Shown one piece after another: positions 1 through 6,280 of a DNA stretch of 8,592 bases (the first letter of the stretch is position 1; every line of letters starts with the position of its first letter). A program made the position numbers and the translations under genes. Source of the stretch: Candidatus Moranbacteria bacterium UBA4824 (GTDB taxonomy: Bacteria > Patescibacteriota > Minisyncoccia > Moranbacterales > UBA2206); assembly GCA_002400405.1 (NCBI GenBank), contig DHFM01000008.1, positions 1 to 8,592 on the forward strand, given 5' to 3'. The notes below the pieces were generated by a model. The model ran no database searches. It saw nothing but the letters and a program-made list of their open reading frames with translations, and was not told the origin of the DNA.

Positions 1-206
1 TAGAAAACTGTCTTGGAAAAAAAGCTAAGAAAAAACTTCTTCCAATGCAACCAGGAGATGTTCCAGCCACCGTCGCTGATATCAAAAAACTTCGCAAGCT
101 TGGCTGGGCGCCTTCAACTCGAATCGAAGAAGGAATCGCTAATTTTGTCGCTTGGTATAAGGAATATTATAAGGTTCACCCTATGGAGTACGGACTCAAA
201 AAATAG
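1..206 (+). CDS. UDP-glucuronate 4-epimerase-like NAD-dependent epimerase, C-terminal fragment
   Basis: This is the 3' end of a gene that begins before the window. Complete codons run from base 3 and end at TAG 204-206, giving 67 residues. The tail contains LPMQPGDVPAT, then AD, then a Lys/Arg-rich turn with LGWAPST, then IEEGIANFVAWYKEYY. This order is the standard C-terminal signature of extended short-chain NAD-dependent epimerases of the UDP-glucuronate 4-epimerase group, which interconvert UDP-glucuronate and UDP-galacturonate in the cytoplasm. The Rossmann domain and the catalytic YxxxK lie outside the window, so substrate specificity cannot be confirmed. The extra C-terminal residues after EYY (KVHPMEYGLKK) go slightly beyond the usual end. 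The enzyme would supply an acidic sugar nucleotide to the surface-polysaccharide locus that also includes the flippase and ABC permease downstream. Its last codons form one arm of the 13-bp inverted repeat at 178-274. Confidence 0.85.
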   Translation, partial: ENCLGKKAKKKLLPMQPGDVPATVADIKKLRKLGWAPSTRIEEGIANFVAWYKEYYKVHPMEYGLKK

Positions 207-274
207 TTAAAATAAAATTAAATTTATTCAATAATATCAAACCTGTGGTTTATTATGTAATTACTCCATAGGGT
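178..274. repeat. Perfect 13-bp inverted repeat spanning the epimerase end and the next gene's leader
   Basis: ACCCTATGGAGTA at 178-190 is the exact reverse complement of TACTCCATAGGGT at 262-274, with 71 bp between the arms. The left arm lies in the last codons of the epimerase. The right arm contains AGGG (270-273), the only Shine-Dalgarno-like string ahead of the ATG at 287, although its 13-nt spacing is long. Between the arms is a second imperfect hairpin at 231-256: ATAAT, a 3-nt bulge, AAACC, loop TGT, GGTTT, ATTAT. No T-tract follows on the + strand, so neither looks like an ordinary terminator. In RNA the two could nest into one structure. The pairing is seen directly; any function is inferred. 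Confidence 0.7.
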
Positions 275-286
275 AAAAATAAAAAA

Positions 287-3200
287 ATGCGCAAAATAAA
301 CAAAAAAATATTCACTGTAATTTTGATTGTTATATTTGTAATTAGCCCTCTAAGAATTGATCTTTTGAGTTTATCTGGAAATCTTGCAAGAGGAGAAGAA
401 CAAATGCTGGGAGATTGGCACATAACGGAAAATACTATTTGGAATAATAATACTGATTTGTCTTGGTATGAAAATATATATGTTGAAGAAGGTGTGACAC
501 TCACTATTGAAAAAGGATCACAATTATATTTTCGCCGTTTGATTGTCTGGGGCAATGTTATCGCTCAAGGAACATTGGAAGAAAAAATAAAACTAACCGG
601 AATACAACCAGTTTTCGGAGAAGGTGGTATTTATGATCCGCATTGTTTTGTTTCTCCATCCGCCAGTATTGAATTTAGTGGTCCGGGAAATTACGTCGAT
701 GACCCAGAATCAGTGTTTGAATTCGTAGAATTTTCCCAAATGGGTGGTTACTATAATTATGACACTGATAATTGTCCCGGTATGGTTATGAATAATAGTC
801 TTAGAAATTTATTCATCCCGACAGCTTATGCATCTCCCGTAGAAAAATTTGCTCCCGCCGTAGATTTTTTTTCGGGAAAAGTGAAAATGAAAAATTGCGA
901 TTTCAAAAATAATGCTTATTCTGACATAAAAGTTGAAATTGAATATAACGATGAATGGGGTGGGCAAAGTTATTTACAAATTGAAAATTCCAATTTTGAA
1001 AATAATTCTCAAGCTACCGCCTTGATGTCCAAAGTCACTAAACCGGATGTGTATGATGAATTATTTGAAAACTGTTTTAATGAATGTAAAAACAATTATC
1101 CGGATGGCTATATGTATTGGGAAGTTTGCACTAATCAATGCAACAGTATAGCGGAAAATGATCCAAGCGTGCATGATAAAACTAAAGTTATCTTGAAAAA
1201 TAATTGGTATGGTGATTCTACTGGTCCAAAAACTGAGGAGAATCCCGATGCCTTGGGAGAAAAAATCAGCGGTGATTATTTTTTAGAAAGTTGGAGCGCA
1301 GAAAAAAATATAAACACTGTCGAAGGTGGCGGGTCAAACGTGCTTTTTTTGCCGGGAATAAAAGCCAGCTATTTGTATAAAAATAGCAATTCAGGCAAAG
1401 ATCGGTTGTGGCCACCGAACTATTTTGGAGATGATGTGGCAGAATTAGCTTTGGATGAAAATGGAGATAGCCTCGAAGATGTTTATGCCGAAGGAATCAT
1501 TGAAGAATTGCCATTTACGGGTGAGAATATCTATAAATCTTTGGCGGAAAAATTGGCGGACCTCAAAGAAAAACGGAATATTAATGATTACCTTCTACTT
1601 GCTTATGATTGGCGGAAAAATGTGGCAGATGTCGAAGTTATGCAACAAATTGAAAATCTAGTGATGACTTCTCAAAACAGAAAAATAACTATCATTGCAC
1701 ATTCAAATGGCGGTCTTTTGGCTAAAAATATAATGCAAAAATTGGAAGAAATAGGTATGGAGGAAGTAGTGGATAAGATTATTTTTGTCGGTTCGCCCCA
1801 AATGGGCACTCCAATGTCGATTTTTTCTTTGCTATATGGATATGACGAAGAGTTGGCGCTTGGATCACTTATGAGTCGCTCAGAAGCCAGAAAATTAGTG
1901 GAAAATATGCCGGGAGCTTATGGACTTTTGCCATCAGAAGAATATTTCAATCGTTTGAAAGAGCCGTTGATTGATTTTTCGGCCGTGGACTCATCTCTCG
2001 AAACGCCGTATAAAATTTTCAAAGAATCTTACGGAGAAAATATCGGAAAAGGGGAGTTTGAAAAATTTCAAAATTTCTTGACTGGAAAAATTGACGGACG
2101 AGAAAAGCCGGCAGAGGAAGACATCGAAAAGGAAAATATTCTTCGCGAAAATCTTTTGGAAGAGGCTGTGAGCATTCATGAAAGTTTGGACGAATGGGAA
2201 CCGCCGGAAAATGTGCAAGTGATTCAAATTGCCGGCTGGGGATTGGATACTATAAGCGGAGTTAAATATTCGCAAAAAGAAAAAGTTATTTGCTCTCCTG
2301 TGAGCGGAAAATTGCCATCTTGCACCGGAGCAGGCGAGTATGAGCCGATTTATGAGCCAAGCTGGACAGTGGATGGGGATGAGGTGGTGACTGTTCCTAG
2401 CGCGCTAATGATGCCGGAAAAAGAAAATGGGGTGGAAAAATATTGGGTGGATTTGTGGTCATATGATGATATCTTAACAAACAAAAGAAATCACGGAGAT
2501 ATCCTTGAGGTTTCTGATTTACAAGAATTTATTTCAAATATTATTGAAAATAAAGATTATTCATCTTCACTGCCTGAATATATCCATACTTCTCGACCGG
2601 AAGATTATGACAATGCCAAACCGCGTATTCGAATGTCGCTTCATTCTCCGCTGGATGTTCATCTATATGATGAAAATGGCAATCATACCGGACCAAAAGA
2701 AATCACCGATGAAAATGGCAACTGGAAAACAATTTTCGAAGAAAGCATTCCTAATAGTTATTATTGGCAATTTGGAGAAAGAAAATATGTCGGTTTTTCG
2801 GAAGGAGAAAAAATTAGCATTGAAATGAAGGGATATGATGATGGAGCTTATAGTCTGAAATTGGAAGAAGTAGCTCTCTCGCAGACAGGCGAAGAAGTTG
2901 TTTCTCATACCGCTTTTGCTAATTTGCCGGTTTCTAAAGACACCAGTGTGGCTTTGGAAGTTCCTGAAGCAGGACTAGCTGATCTATCAGACCTCAAAGC
3001 TGATTTCGACGGAGACGAAGAAATTGACTATGCAGTAGCACCCGTTCCAAATGGCGAAGCAACCTTGAACACAGACGAAATTTCACCAGAAATTGTCATA
3101 ATTAGTCCAGAGAACAAAACTTATCCGGGAAATCTGAATTTGGAAATCAATTTTTCAGTCAGTGATAATATTTCAGTGCCGGAAAACATTGCAACAGAAA

Positions 3201-3652
3201 TATATCTAGACAATGAAAAAATTTCTTTGAAAATGATTGATCTTTCAAAACTCATTCCAGGAGATCATAAGTTCAAAATATCCGCCGTTGACGAAGCTGA
3301 CAATGAATCGGAAAAAGAAATAGAATTTTCAATCGGAATGAATATTGCTATTTTCCAAAGTAATGTGGAAAAATATTATCAAGCCGGCCTGATCAAGAAA
3401 AAAGCCGAGAAAAACAAATTACTGGCGGAATCTAAACTGATTCAAAATGAAATCAAGCTTTTGCAAATGATTAGAACTAATCCGTTTTTGAAGAAAAAAA
3501 CAAAGAATCTTTTGATAATGCTGATTGAGCGGGAGATTGACCGGCAAATTGATTTTATGATTAGAAGAGTTGAAAAAGACAAAAAGAATTATGACTTGGT
3601 AATAAAAAATATTATCATTGAGGATTTAAGGTGGATAAAAAATAATTTATAA
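287..3652 (+). CDS. Large exported beta-helix / LCAT-like alpha/beta hydrolase (putative surface lipase or acyltransferase)
   Basis: The protein has 1121 residues. Residues 1-38 form a signal-peptide-like start: basic RKINKK, then hydrophobic IFTVILIVIFVISPL, with an uncertain cleavage site. Residues about 40-345 look like a right-handed beta-helix, with VEEGVTLTIEKGSQLYF early and NNWYGDSTGP near its end. A twin CX3C insert lies at C263/C267 and C281/C285. Residues about 350-760 match the LCAT-type alpha/beta hydrolase family: LFLPGI, AYDWR (W442, R443), nucleophile elbow AHSNGG with Ser473, GSPQMGTP, and LLPSEEYF. The likely acid is Asp698 in GDEVVTVP, matching the family GDGTVP, and His736 in RNHGDIL is the likely base. 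After this come a beta-sandwich (about 780-900), an acidic calcium-loop-like stretch D906-D914, an Ig-like domain (933-1016) and a charged helical tail (1018-1121). I expect ester hydrolysis or acyl transfer outside the membrane; the substrate is unknown. The ATG has no good ribosome site. The next gene starts 18 bp after the stop, suggesting co-transcription. Confidence 0.88.
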   Translation: MRKINKKIFTVILIVIFVISPLRIDLLSLSGNLARGEEQMLGDWHITENTIWNNNTDLSWYENIYVEEGVTLTIEKGSQLYFRRLIVWGNVIAQGTLEEKIKLTGIQPVFGEGGIYDPHCFVSPSASIEFSGPGNYVDDPESVFEFVEFSQMGGYYNYDTDNCPGMVMNNSLRNLFIPTAYASPVEKFAPAVDFFSGKVKMKNCDFKNNAYSDIKVEIEYNDEWGGQSYLQIENSNFENNSQATALMSKVTKPDVYDELFENCFNECKNNYPDGYMYWEVCTNQCNSIAENDPSVHDKTKVILKNNWYGDSTGPKTEENPDALGEKISGDYFLESWSAEKNINTVEGGGSNVLFLPGIKASYLYKNSNSGKDRLWPPNYFGDDVAELALDENGDSLEDVYAEGIIEELPFTGENIYKSLAEKLADLKEKRNINDYLLLAYDWRKNVADVEVMQQIENLVMTSQNRKITIIAHSNGGLLAKNIMQKLEEIGMEEVVDKIIFVGSPQMGTPMSIFSLLYGYDEELALGSLMSRSEARKLVENMPGAYGLLPSEEYFNRLKEPLIDFSAVDSSLETPYKIFKESYGENIGKGEFEKFQNFLTGKIDGREKPAEEDIEKENILRENLLEEAVSIHESLDEWEPPENVQVIQIAGWGLDTISGVKYSQKEKVICSPVSGKLPSCTGAGEYEPIYEPSWTVDGDEVVTVPSALMMPEKENGVEKYWVDLWSYDDILTNKRNHGDILEVSDLQEFISNIIENKDYSSSLPEYIHTSRPEDYDNAKPRIRMSLHSPLDVHLYDENGNHTGPKEITDENGNWKTIFEESIPNSYYWQFGERKYVGFSEGEKISIEMKGYDDGAYSLKLEEVALSQTGEEVVSHTAFANLPVSKDTSVALEVPEAGLADLSDLKADFDGDEEIDYAVAPVPNGEATLNTDEISPEIVIISPENKTYPGNLNLEINFSVSDNISVPENIATEIYLDNEKISLKMIDLSKLIPGDHKFKISAVDEADNESEKEIEFSIGMNIAIFQSNVEKYYQAGLIKKKAEKNKLLAESKLIQNEIKLLQMIRTNPFLKKKTKNLLIMLIEREIDRQIDFMIRRVEKDKKNYDLVIKNIIIEDLRWIKNNL

Positions 3653-3670
3653 TAAATTAAGAAAAAAAAT

Positions 3671-4093
3671 ATGAAAACAAAAACTTATTGGTGGAGGATA
3701 GTAGTGCTGTTGTTATTTTTGGTTGGTATCTTTATAGGGTATATAATTTTTTATCCATATGAATTTGGTATCTGTAATCCTTTAAGTAAGAATTGTATAT
3801 TTAGTACCCTTAAAAGAACTGTAGCAGAACCACTTTTTCTTTTTTCTGTAATCTCTTTTATCATCTCCCCCTTTCTTTTCTTCATCAACGACAAAATTTT
3901 CCTCAAATGGCTTCGCTTTGCCGGAGTTTGGATAGTTCTTTCCATTCTGGCGATCACCATAACCCCAAGCCATTCTGAGGGGATATTGTCTTTTGGTGGT
4001 CCCAGCAAGGAACTGGTCTCCATCTGGATGGGCGCGCTTTTTGTCATTTTGAGTCTAGCAAAAATCACTCTGGCCTATCGAAATAAAAAATAA
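3671..4093 (+). CDS. Small four-helix membrane protein of unknown function
   Basis: The protein has 140 residues and about four hydrophobic segments, near residues 9-28, 52-71, 78-97 and 110-133. Its ends are basic (MKTK at the N-terminus, YRNKK at the C-terminus). The first loop carries two cysteines, Cys35 and Cys42, which could form a disulfide if the loop is outside the cytoplasm. The third loop contains SHSEGILSFGGPSKE, which is rich in Gly and Ser and could be a functional loop. I do not recognise a named family, although small proteins of this layout are common as hypothetical genes in CPR genomes. It starts 18 bp after the lipase stop, in a run of A residues without a Shine-Dalgarno sequence, so it is probably translated from the same transcript as the lipase. 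The sequence does not show whether it helps anchor or export the lipase. An antisense open frame over most of it is a shadow. Confidence 0.75.
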   Translation: MKTKTYWWRIVVLLLFLVGIFIGYIIFYPYEFGICNPLSKNCIFSTLKRTVAEPLFLFSVISFIISPFLFFINDKIFLKWLRFAGVWIVLSILAITITPSHSEGILSFGGPSKELVSIWMGALFVILSLAKITLAYRNKK

Positions 4094-4187
4094 TCTCAAT
4101 AATTGAAAGTTGGAATCGTCTAATAATCATCTAAAATAGGACTAAGCTAAAATGAAAAATAGCTTATTATAAATCGAAATAAAAAAT
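4077..4187. repeat. 15-bp direct repeat bracketing the gap between two genes
   Basis: ATCGAAATAAAAAAT occurs at 4077-4091 and again at 4173-4187, exactly 96 bp apart. The first copy covers the last codons of the membrane-protein gene, and the second ends in the first two bases of the start codon of the following gene. The repeat is A-rich, but the ATCG part makes chance less likely. Between the copies is a small palindrome, TAAGCTA (4143-4149) and TAGCTTA (4160-4166), around a 10-nt loop. The arrangement would fit a 96-bp duplication or insertion at a gene junction that was once tight. Confidence 0.6.
4110..4137 (+). promoter_or_regulatory. Candidate sigma-70-type promoter
   Basis: TTGGAA (4110-4115) and TAAAAT (4132-4137) are separated by 16 bp and match 4/6 and 5/6 of the vegetative consensus. 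This would start RNA about 40 bp before the ATG at 4186, with the 7-bp palindrome at 4143-4166 at the very 5' end of the transcript. In A+T-rich DNA such matches arise easily by chance, so this is only a suggestion. Confidence 0.25.
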
Positions 4188-4596
4188 GATTCCCTATCAA
4201 ACAAAATCAAAAAAGATTTCCGGAACAAGTTACGGTGAGATTATCCGCAATGCTTTTTTGACTTTTGATGAAATAAAGAAACAAACAAAAAGACGACCCT
4301 ATATAAAGTCTGCCTATTTTAAAAAGGAGAAGATATTTTTTGATTATTTCCGCGAGCATCTTTTTCAGAAGTTGCCCAAGGAAAGAGCTAGGCGATTAAA
4401 ATATTTTAAAGCTGCTTGCGAATTGATAAAATATTCACGAATTGGACCGATTGAAAAAACGGAGTCATTTGAGAAAAAGGAAGTTTTATATAGATTTGCT
4501 GGATTGACGACTGAAAGAGAATTATTTTATGTCCAAATAAAAGAAGATAGACGGAAGAAAAGTAAATATTTTATGTCATGTTTTCCGCCGGGATAA
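4186..4596 (+). CDS. Small basic conserved-looking protein, possible RelE/BECR-type nuclease fold
   Basis: The protein has 136 residues and is strongly basic. No signal peptide or membrane segment is visible, so it should be cytoplasmic. The N-terminal two thirds looks alpha-helical (about residues 17-95), with repeated Lys/Arg/Phe pairs such as KSAYFKKEKIFFDYF and RRLKYFKAACELIKYS. The C-terminal 35 residues read as beta strands with a tight end: EVLYRFAGLT, ELFYVQIKEDRR, KYFMSCFPPG. This compact ending recalls small proteins in CPR genomes and the strand layout of RelE/barnase-EndoU-colicin (BECR)-type RNases. I cannot point to a catalytic set, so the nuclease idea is speculative. No antitoxin-like partner gene is adjacent. 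The ATG at 4186 is chosen because it opens the frame just after the repeat at 4173; there is no Shine-Dalgarno sequence. It stands apart from its neighbours (92 bp before, about 300 bp after), which suggests its own transcript. Confidence 0.7.
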   Translation: MIPYQTKSKKISGTSYGEIIRNAFLTFDEIKKQTKRRPYIKSAYFKKEKIFFDYFREHLFQKLPKERARRLKYFKAACELIKYSRIGPIEKTESFEKKEVLYRFAGLTTERELFYVQIKEDRRKKSKYFMSCFPPG

Positions 4597-4610
4597 AATA
4601 AATTTTTTGT

Positions 4611-4658
4611 AAATAAAAACCCCCGCCTAACGATGTTGAGTGTTACCTCTTGGCCGGG
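4611..4658 (-). terminator. Rho-independent terminator-like hairpin on the - strand
   Basis: Read on the - strand, CCCGGCC is followed about 24 nt later by GGCGGGG and then GTTTTTATTT. The outer stem has 6 of 7 G-C pairs with one C-C mismatch or bulge. TAAC and GTTA inside the loop can add a second short stem. The T-tract lies only on the - strand side, so it would stop leftward RNA. No - strand protein gene is upstream of it; the nearest leftward start is the promoter-like pair at 4675-4702. Confidence 0.45.
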
Positions 4659-4674
4659 ATCCTTATGTAATGTA

Positions 4675-4702
4675 ATACTACCAGAAATTGAAAATATGTC
4701 AA
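4675..4702 (-). promoter_or_regulatory. Candidate - strand promoter ahead of the terminator hairpin
   Basis: On the - strand a perfect TTGACA (4702-4697) is followed after 16 bp by TAGTAT (4680-4675), which matches 4/6 of the -10 consensus. RNA starting near 4668 would run straight into the hairpin at 4658-4611 and end after roughly 55-60 nt. The pair therefore outlines a possible very short non-coding RNA. The -10 match is weak and no homologous RNA is recognised. Confidence 0.3.
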
Positions 4703-4908
4703 TAGCGAGATATTTTGGCTTAAAAAAGGCCTCCTCAAGAGAATTAGTCCTAACAAGGGTGGATATTGGGAAATAATTCAGAATTAGATTATAATTAGTT
4801 TGTGATTTGGTTATTATGTAATTTATGCTAGAAATTTGCAAGCAAAAAATAATCGTAGTGGTTGAAGTCGTGCACCGGTGGGTTTTTGGGCATGAAATCA
4901 GCCCGACG

Positions 4909-6117
4909 ATGAAAGATTTTCTAAGACAATTGTCTTGGTCTTTCTTTGGGATATTTTTCAATGGAATTGTGCTTTTCATTGTGAATGTTTTGGCGGGAAG
5001 AATTTTGGGTCCCGAGGGGTATGGAAAATATAATCTGGTGCTTGTCGTGACGAATATTCTTTCCATTTTTGTTTTGTTGGGTCTGGATATGACTTCGATA
5101 AAATATATTTCATCCAGCAAGAAAGAAGAAGACAAAAAACAATACCTTTCCAATTCTTTGTATATTATCTTGGCTTCAAGTTTTCTTTTGATTGTTTTTT
5201 CTATCTTCTTTTATTTTCGAATAGCGCACTTATTAAATTTTGATCAAAAAATATTTTTGCTAGCCGTTGTTTTTGCCATTGTGATGAATATGCGGATGCT
5301 ACTGGATAGTTTCATTAAGAGTTTCAATTTTTTCAAATTTCAATCACTTTTCAAAATTGTCGAGGGGATTGTCATTCTCTCAACTTTTATTCTGTTGTTT
5401 TTTATTCTAAAATTCAACGACTATCAATATTATCTAATATCCCTAATGGCGGGATATTTAGTTTTAGGCCTGATATTTTTCCTAAAAATAAGGCAAAAAC
5501 TAGTTGCCTGGAACAAGCAAAAATTATTGGAGATTATCCAGTATTCCAAAATAACCGTTATCTTATCTATAATAGGGACGATAATGGCATCGATGGATAA
5601 GCTTTTTATCGGAAAAACACTGGGGATTGAGCAACTTGGAATTTATAGCGCCTATCTTGTTTCTACCGCCATTTTCGTTGGTCAGATTATTTTGATATTT
5701 AACAATGTGTTCTTTCCGATTGTGAACCAAGTTGAAGATAAAAGTGTGATAATAAAAAAGGTGGATAAATTATTATTCTTGGGTTTGATTCCCGGAACCT
5801 TGGTGCTGTTTTTGTTTTCCTATGCTATAATGAATATATTCGGAAAAGAATATCACTTGAATGTTTTTTATATAATGGCATTTTCAGCTATGGCATTCTT
5901 ACAGCTTGTGAGTAGTTTGTATAAAAGCATAATATCCTGCGAAGAAAAAAATTATCTAGCCTTGAAGAAAGTGTCCTATGCAATGCTTTTTATCTTTTTT
6001 ATAATGTACGGCATGCTATTCATAGCTAAAGTGGAAACTCTCACATATTTTGTTTTGCTCTATTGCTTGTATAATATTTTCAATGTATTTATAATCAGAA
6101 GAAGTTATGGAAAATAA
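4909..6117 (+). CDS. Wzx-type polysaccharide flippase (MOP/MVF superfamily membrane protein)
   Basis: From ATG 4909 the protein has 402 residues and about 12 hydrophobic segments. It begins MKDFLRQLSWSFFGIFF and soon shows AGRILGPEGYGKYNLV (about residues 29-44), the hallmark of Polysacc_synt family exporters. In the second half the internal repeat brings back the same idea as DKLFIGKTLGIEQLGIYS. Family members move undecaprenyl-linked oligosaccharide units across the cytoplasmic membrane, or act as related O-antigen or teichuronic-type flippases. The frame is open from ATG 4825, which would add 28 residues (ending in GHEISPT); I prefer 4909 because family members start at this point. Neither start has a clear Shine-Dalgarno sequence. 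The last codons overlap an ATG (6107) that opens a 23-codon frame, and the final 17 codons recur after the ATPase gene at 7718-7771, evidence of recombination at this gene's end. Confidence 0.88.
   Translation: MKDFLRQLSWSFFGIFFNGIVLFIVNVLAGRILGPEGYGKYNLVLVVTNILSIFVLLGLDMTSIKYISSSKKEEDKKQYLSNSLYIILASSFLLIVFSIFFYFRIAHLLNFDQKIFLLAVVFAIVMNMRMLLDSFIKSFNFFKFQSLFKIVEGIVILSTFILLFFILKFNDYQYYLISLMAGYLVLGLIFFLKIRQKLVAWNKQKLLEIIQYSKITVILSIIGTIMASMDKLFIGKTLGIEQLGIYSAYLVSTAIFVGQIILIFNNVFFPIVNQVEDKSVIIKKVDKLLFLGLIPGTLVLFLFSYAIMNIFGKEYHLNVFYIMAFSAMAFLQLVSSLYKSIISCEEKNYLALKKVSYAMLFIFFIMYGMLFIAKVETLTYFVLLYCLYNIFNVFIIRRSYGK
6064..6117 (+). repeat. Flippase 3'-end repeat, copy 1 (partner at 7718-7771)
   Basis: This is the intact copy, encoding the flippase tail CLYNIFNVFIIRRSYGK and its TAA stop. 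Over 6067-6116 it matches 7721-7770 at 45 of 50 bases without gaps, and the 20 bases at 6097-6116 are identical to 7751-7770. The two copies are 1654 bp apart and bracket the ATPase gene and its leader. Confidence 0.9.
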
Positions 6118-6178
6118 AATAAATTTCAATGGGGAAGTGCTAATGCTAAAACAACAAAAGTTATCGAATATTGGCTAA
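6107..6178 (+). pseudogene. 23-codon frame overlapping the flippase stop, possible truncated gene start
   Basis: ATGGAAAATAA (6107-6117) overlaps the flippase stop codon and opens a frame reading MENKINFNGEVLML and ending at TAA 6176-6178. The equivalent position in the second tail copy is the real start of the ABC permease (MENRKHENY). The short frame may therefore be the surviving start of a gene that once followed this flippase and was cut off when the ATPase segment arrived. It is too short to assign, and could be chance. Confidence 0.2.
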
Positions 6179-6205
6179 AGTAAAGCAAAATATTATAAAT
6201 AAAAA

Positions 6206-6266
6206 TCAGTGTAAATCGTACTTGACGCTGAAAGCCATGTTGGTGTATATTTAGATTGACACTGAA
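6206..6266. repeat. Short inverted and direct repeats in the ATPase leader
   Basis: TCAGTGTAAATC (6206-6217) and GATTGACACTGA (6254-6265) are inverted repeats matching at 11 of 12 positions, 36 bp apart. The second arm also forms a direct repeat: TTGACGCTGAA (6222-6232) and TTGACACTGAA (6256-6266) match at 10 of 11. The repeats flank the candidate promoter, a sensible place for operator sites, but no regulator family is recognisable from them. Confidence 0.35.
6222..6251 (+). promoter_or_regulatory. Candidate sigma-70-type promoter of the ATPase gene
   Basis: TTGACG (6222-6227) and TATATT (6246-6251) each match 5/6 of consensus with an 18-bp spacer. RNA would start near 6258, giving a leader of about 23 nt before ATG 6281. 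The promoter lies inside the segment bounded by the flippase-tail repeats, so the ATPase would bring its own expression signal. The leader has no Shine-Dalgarno sequence. Confidence 0.45.
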
Positions 6267-6280
6267 TCAATGAATAAAAT

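Larger units (their letters stand above)
4597..4908. other. 312-bp gap without a convincing + strand gene
   Basis: This stretch separates the small basic protein from the flippase. It holds a G+C-rich island (about 4620-4662) in otherwise A+T-rich DNA. On the - strand there is a promoter-like pair (4675-4702) followed by a terminator-like hairpin (4611-4658), described separately. The island also reads on the - strand as DPGQEVTLNIVRRG (4661 down to 4620), which resembles the end of a PDZ domain in HtrA-type proteases. TTATTATGTAATT at 4811-4823 repeats a string found upstream of the lipase gene (250-262). The flippase frame is open from 4825, but residues before the Met at 4909 do not look like the family. 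Confidence 0.5.

Noticed and set aside
13..210. 65-codon + strand open frame at the window start
   Set aside because: It overlaps the epimerase C-terminus in another frame; the epimerase frame ending at 206 has clear family motifs and this one has none.
231..256. Imperfect hairpin after the epimerase as a rho-independent terminator
   Set aside because: The stem has a 3-nt bulge and weak A-T pairs, and is followed by GTAATTACTCC rather than a run of T.
3751..4068. 105-codon - strand frame within the small membrane-protein gene
   Set aside because: It is antisense to a coherent four-helix membrane protein and has low-complexity, non-family composition.
4143..4166. TAAGCTA...TAGCTTA hairpin as a terminator of the lipase/membrane-protein transcript
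   Set aside because: The stem is only 7 bp, A+T-rich, with a 10-nt loop and no following T-tract; it may be an operator-like palindrome at most.
4527..5153. 208-codon - strand open frame across the intergenic region
   Set aside because: It runs antisense through the ends of two well-supported genes and shows no domain beyond the short PDZ-like string, which is reported separately as a finding.
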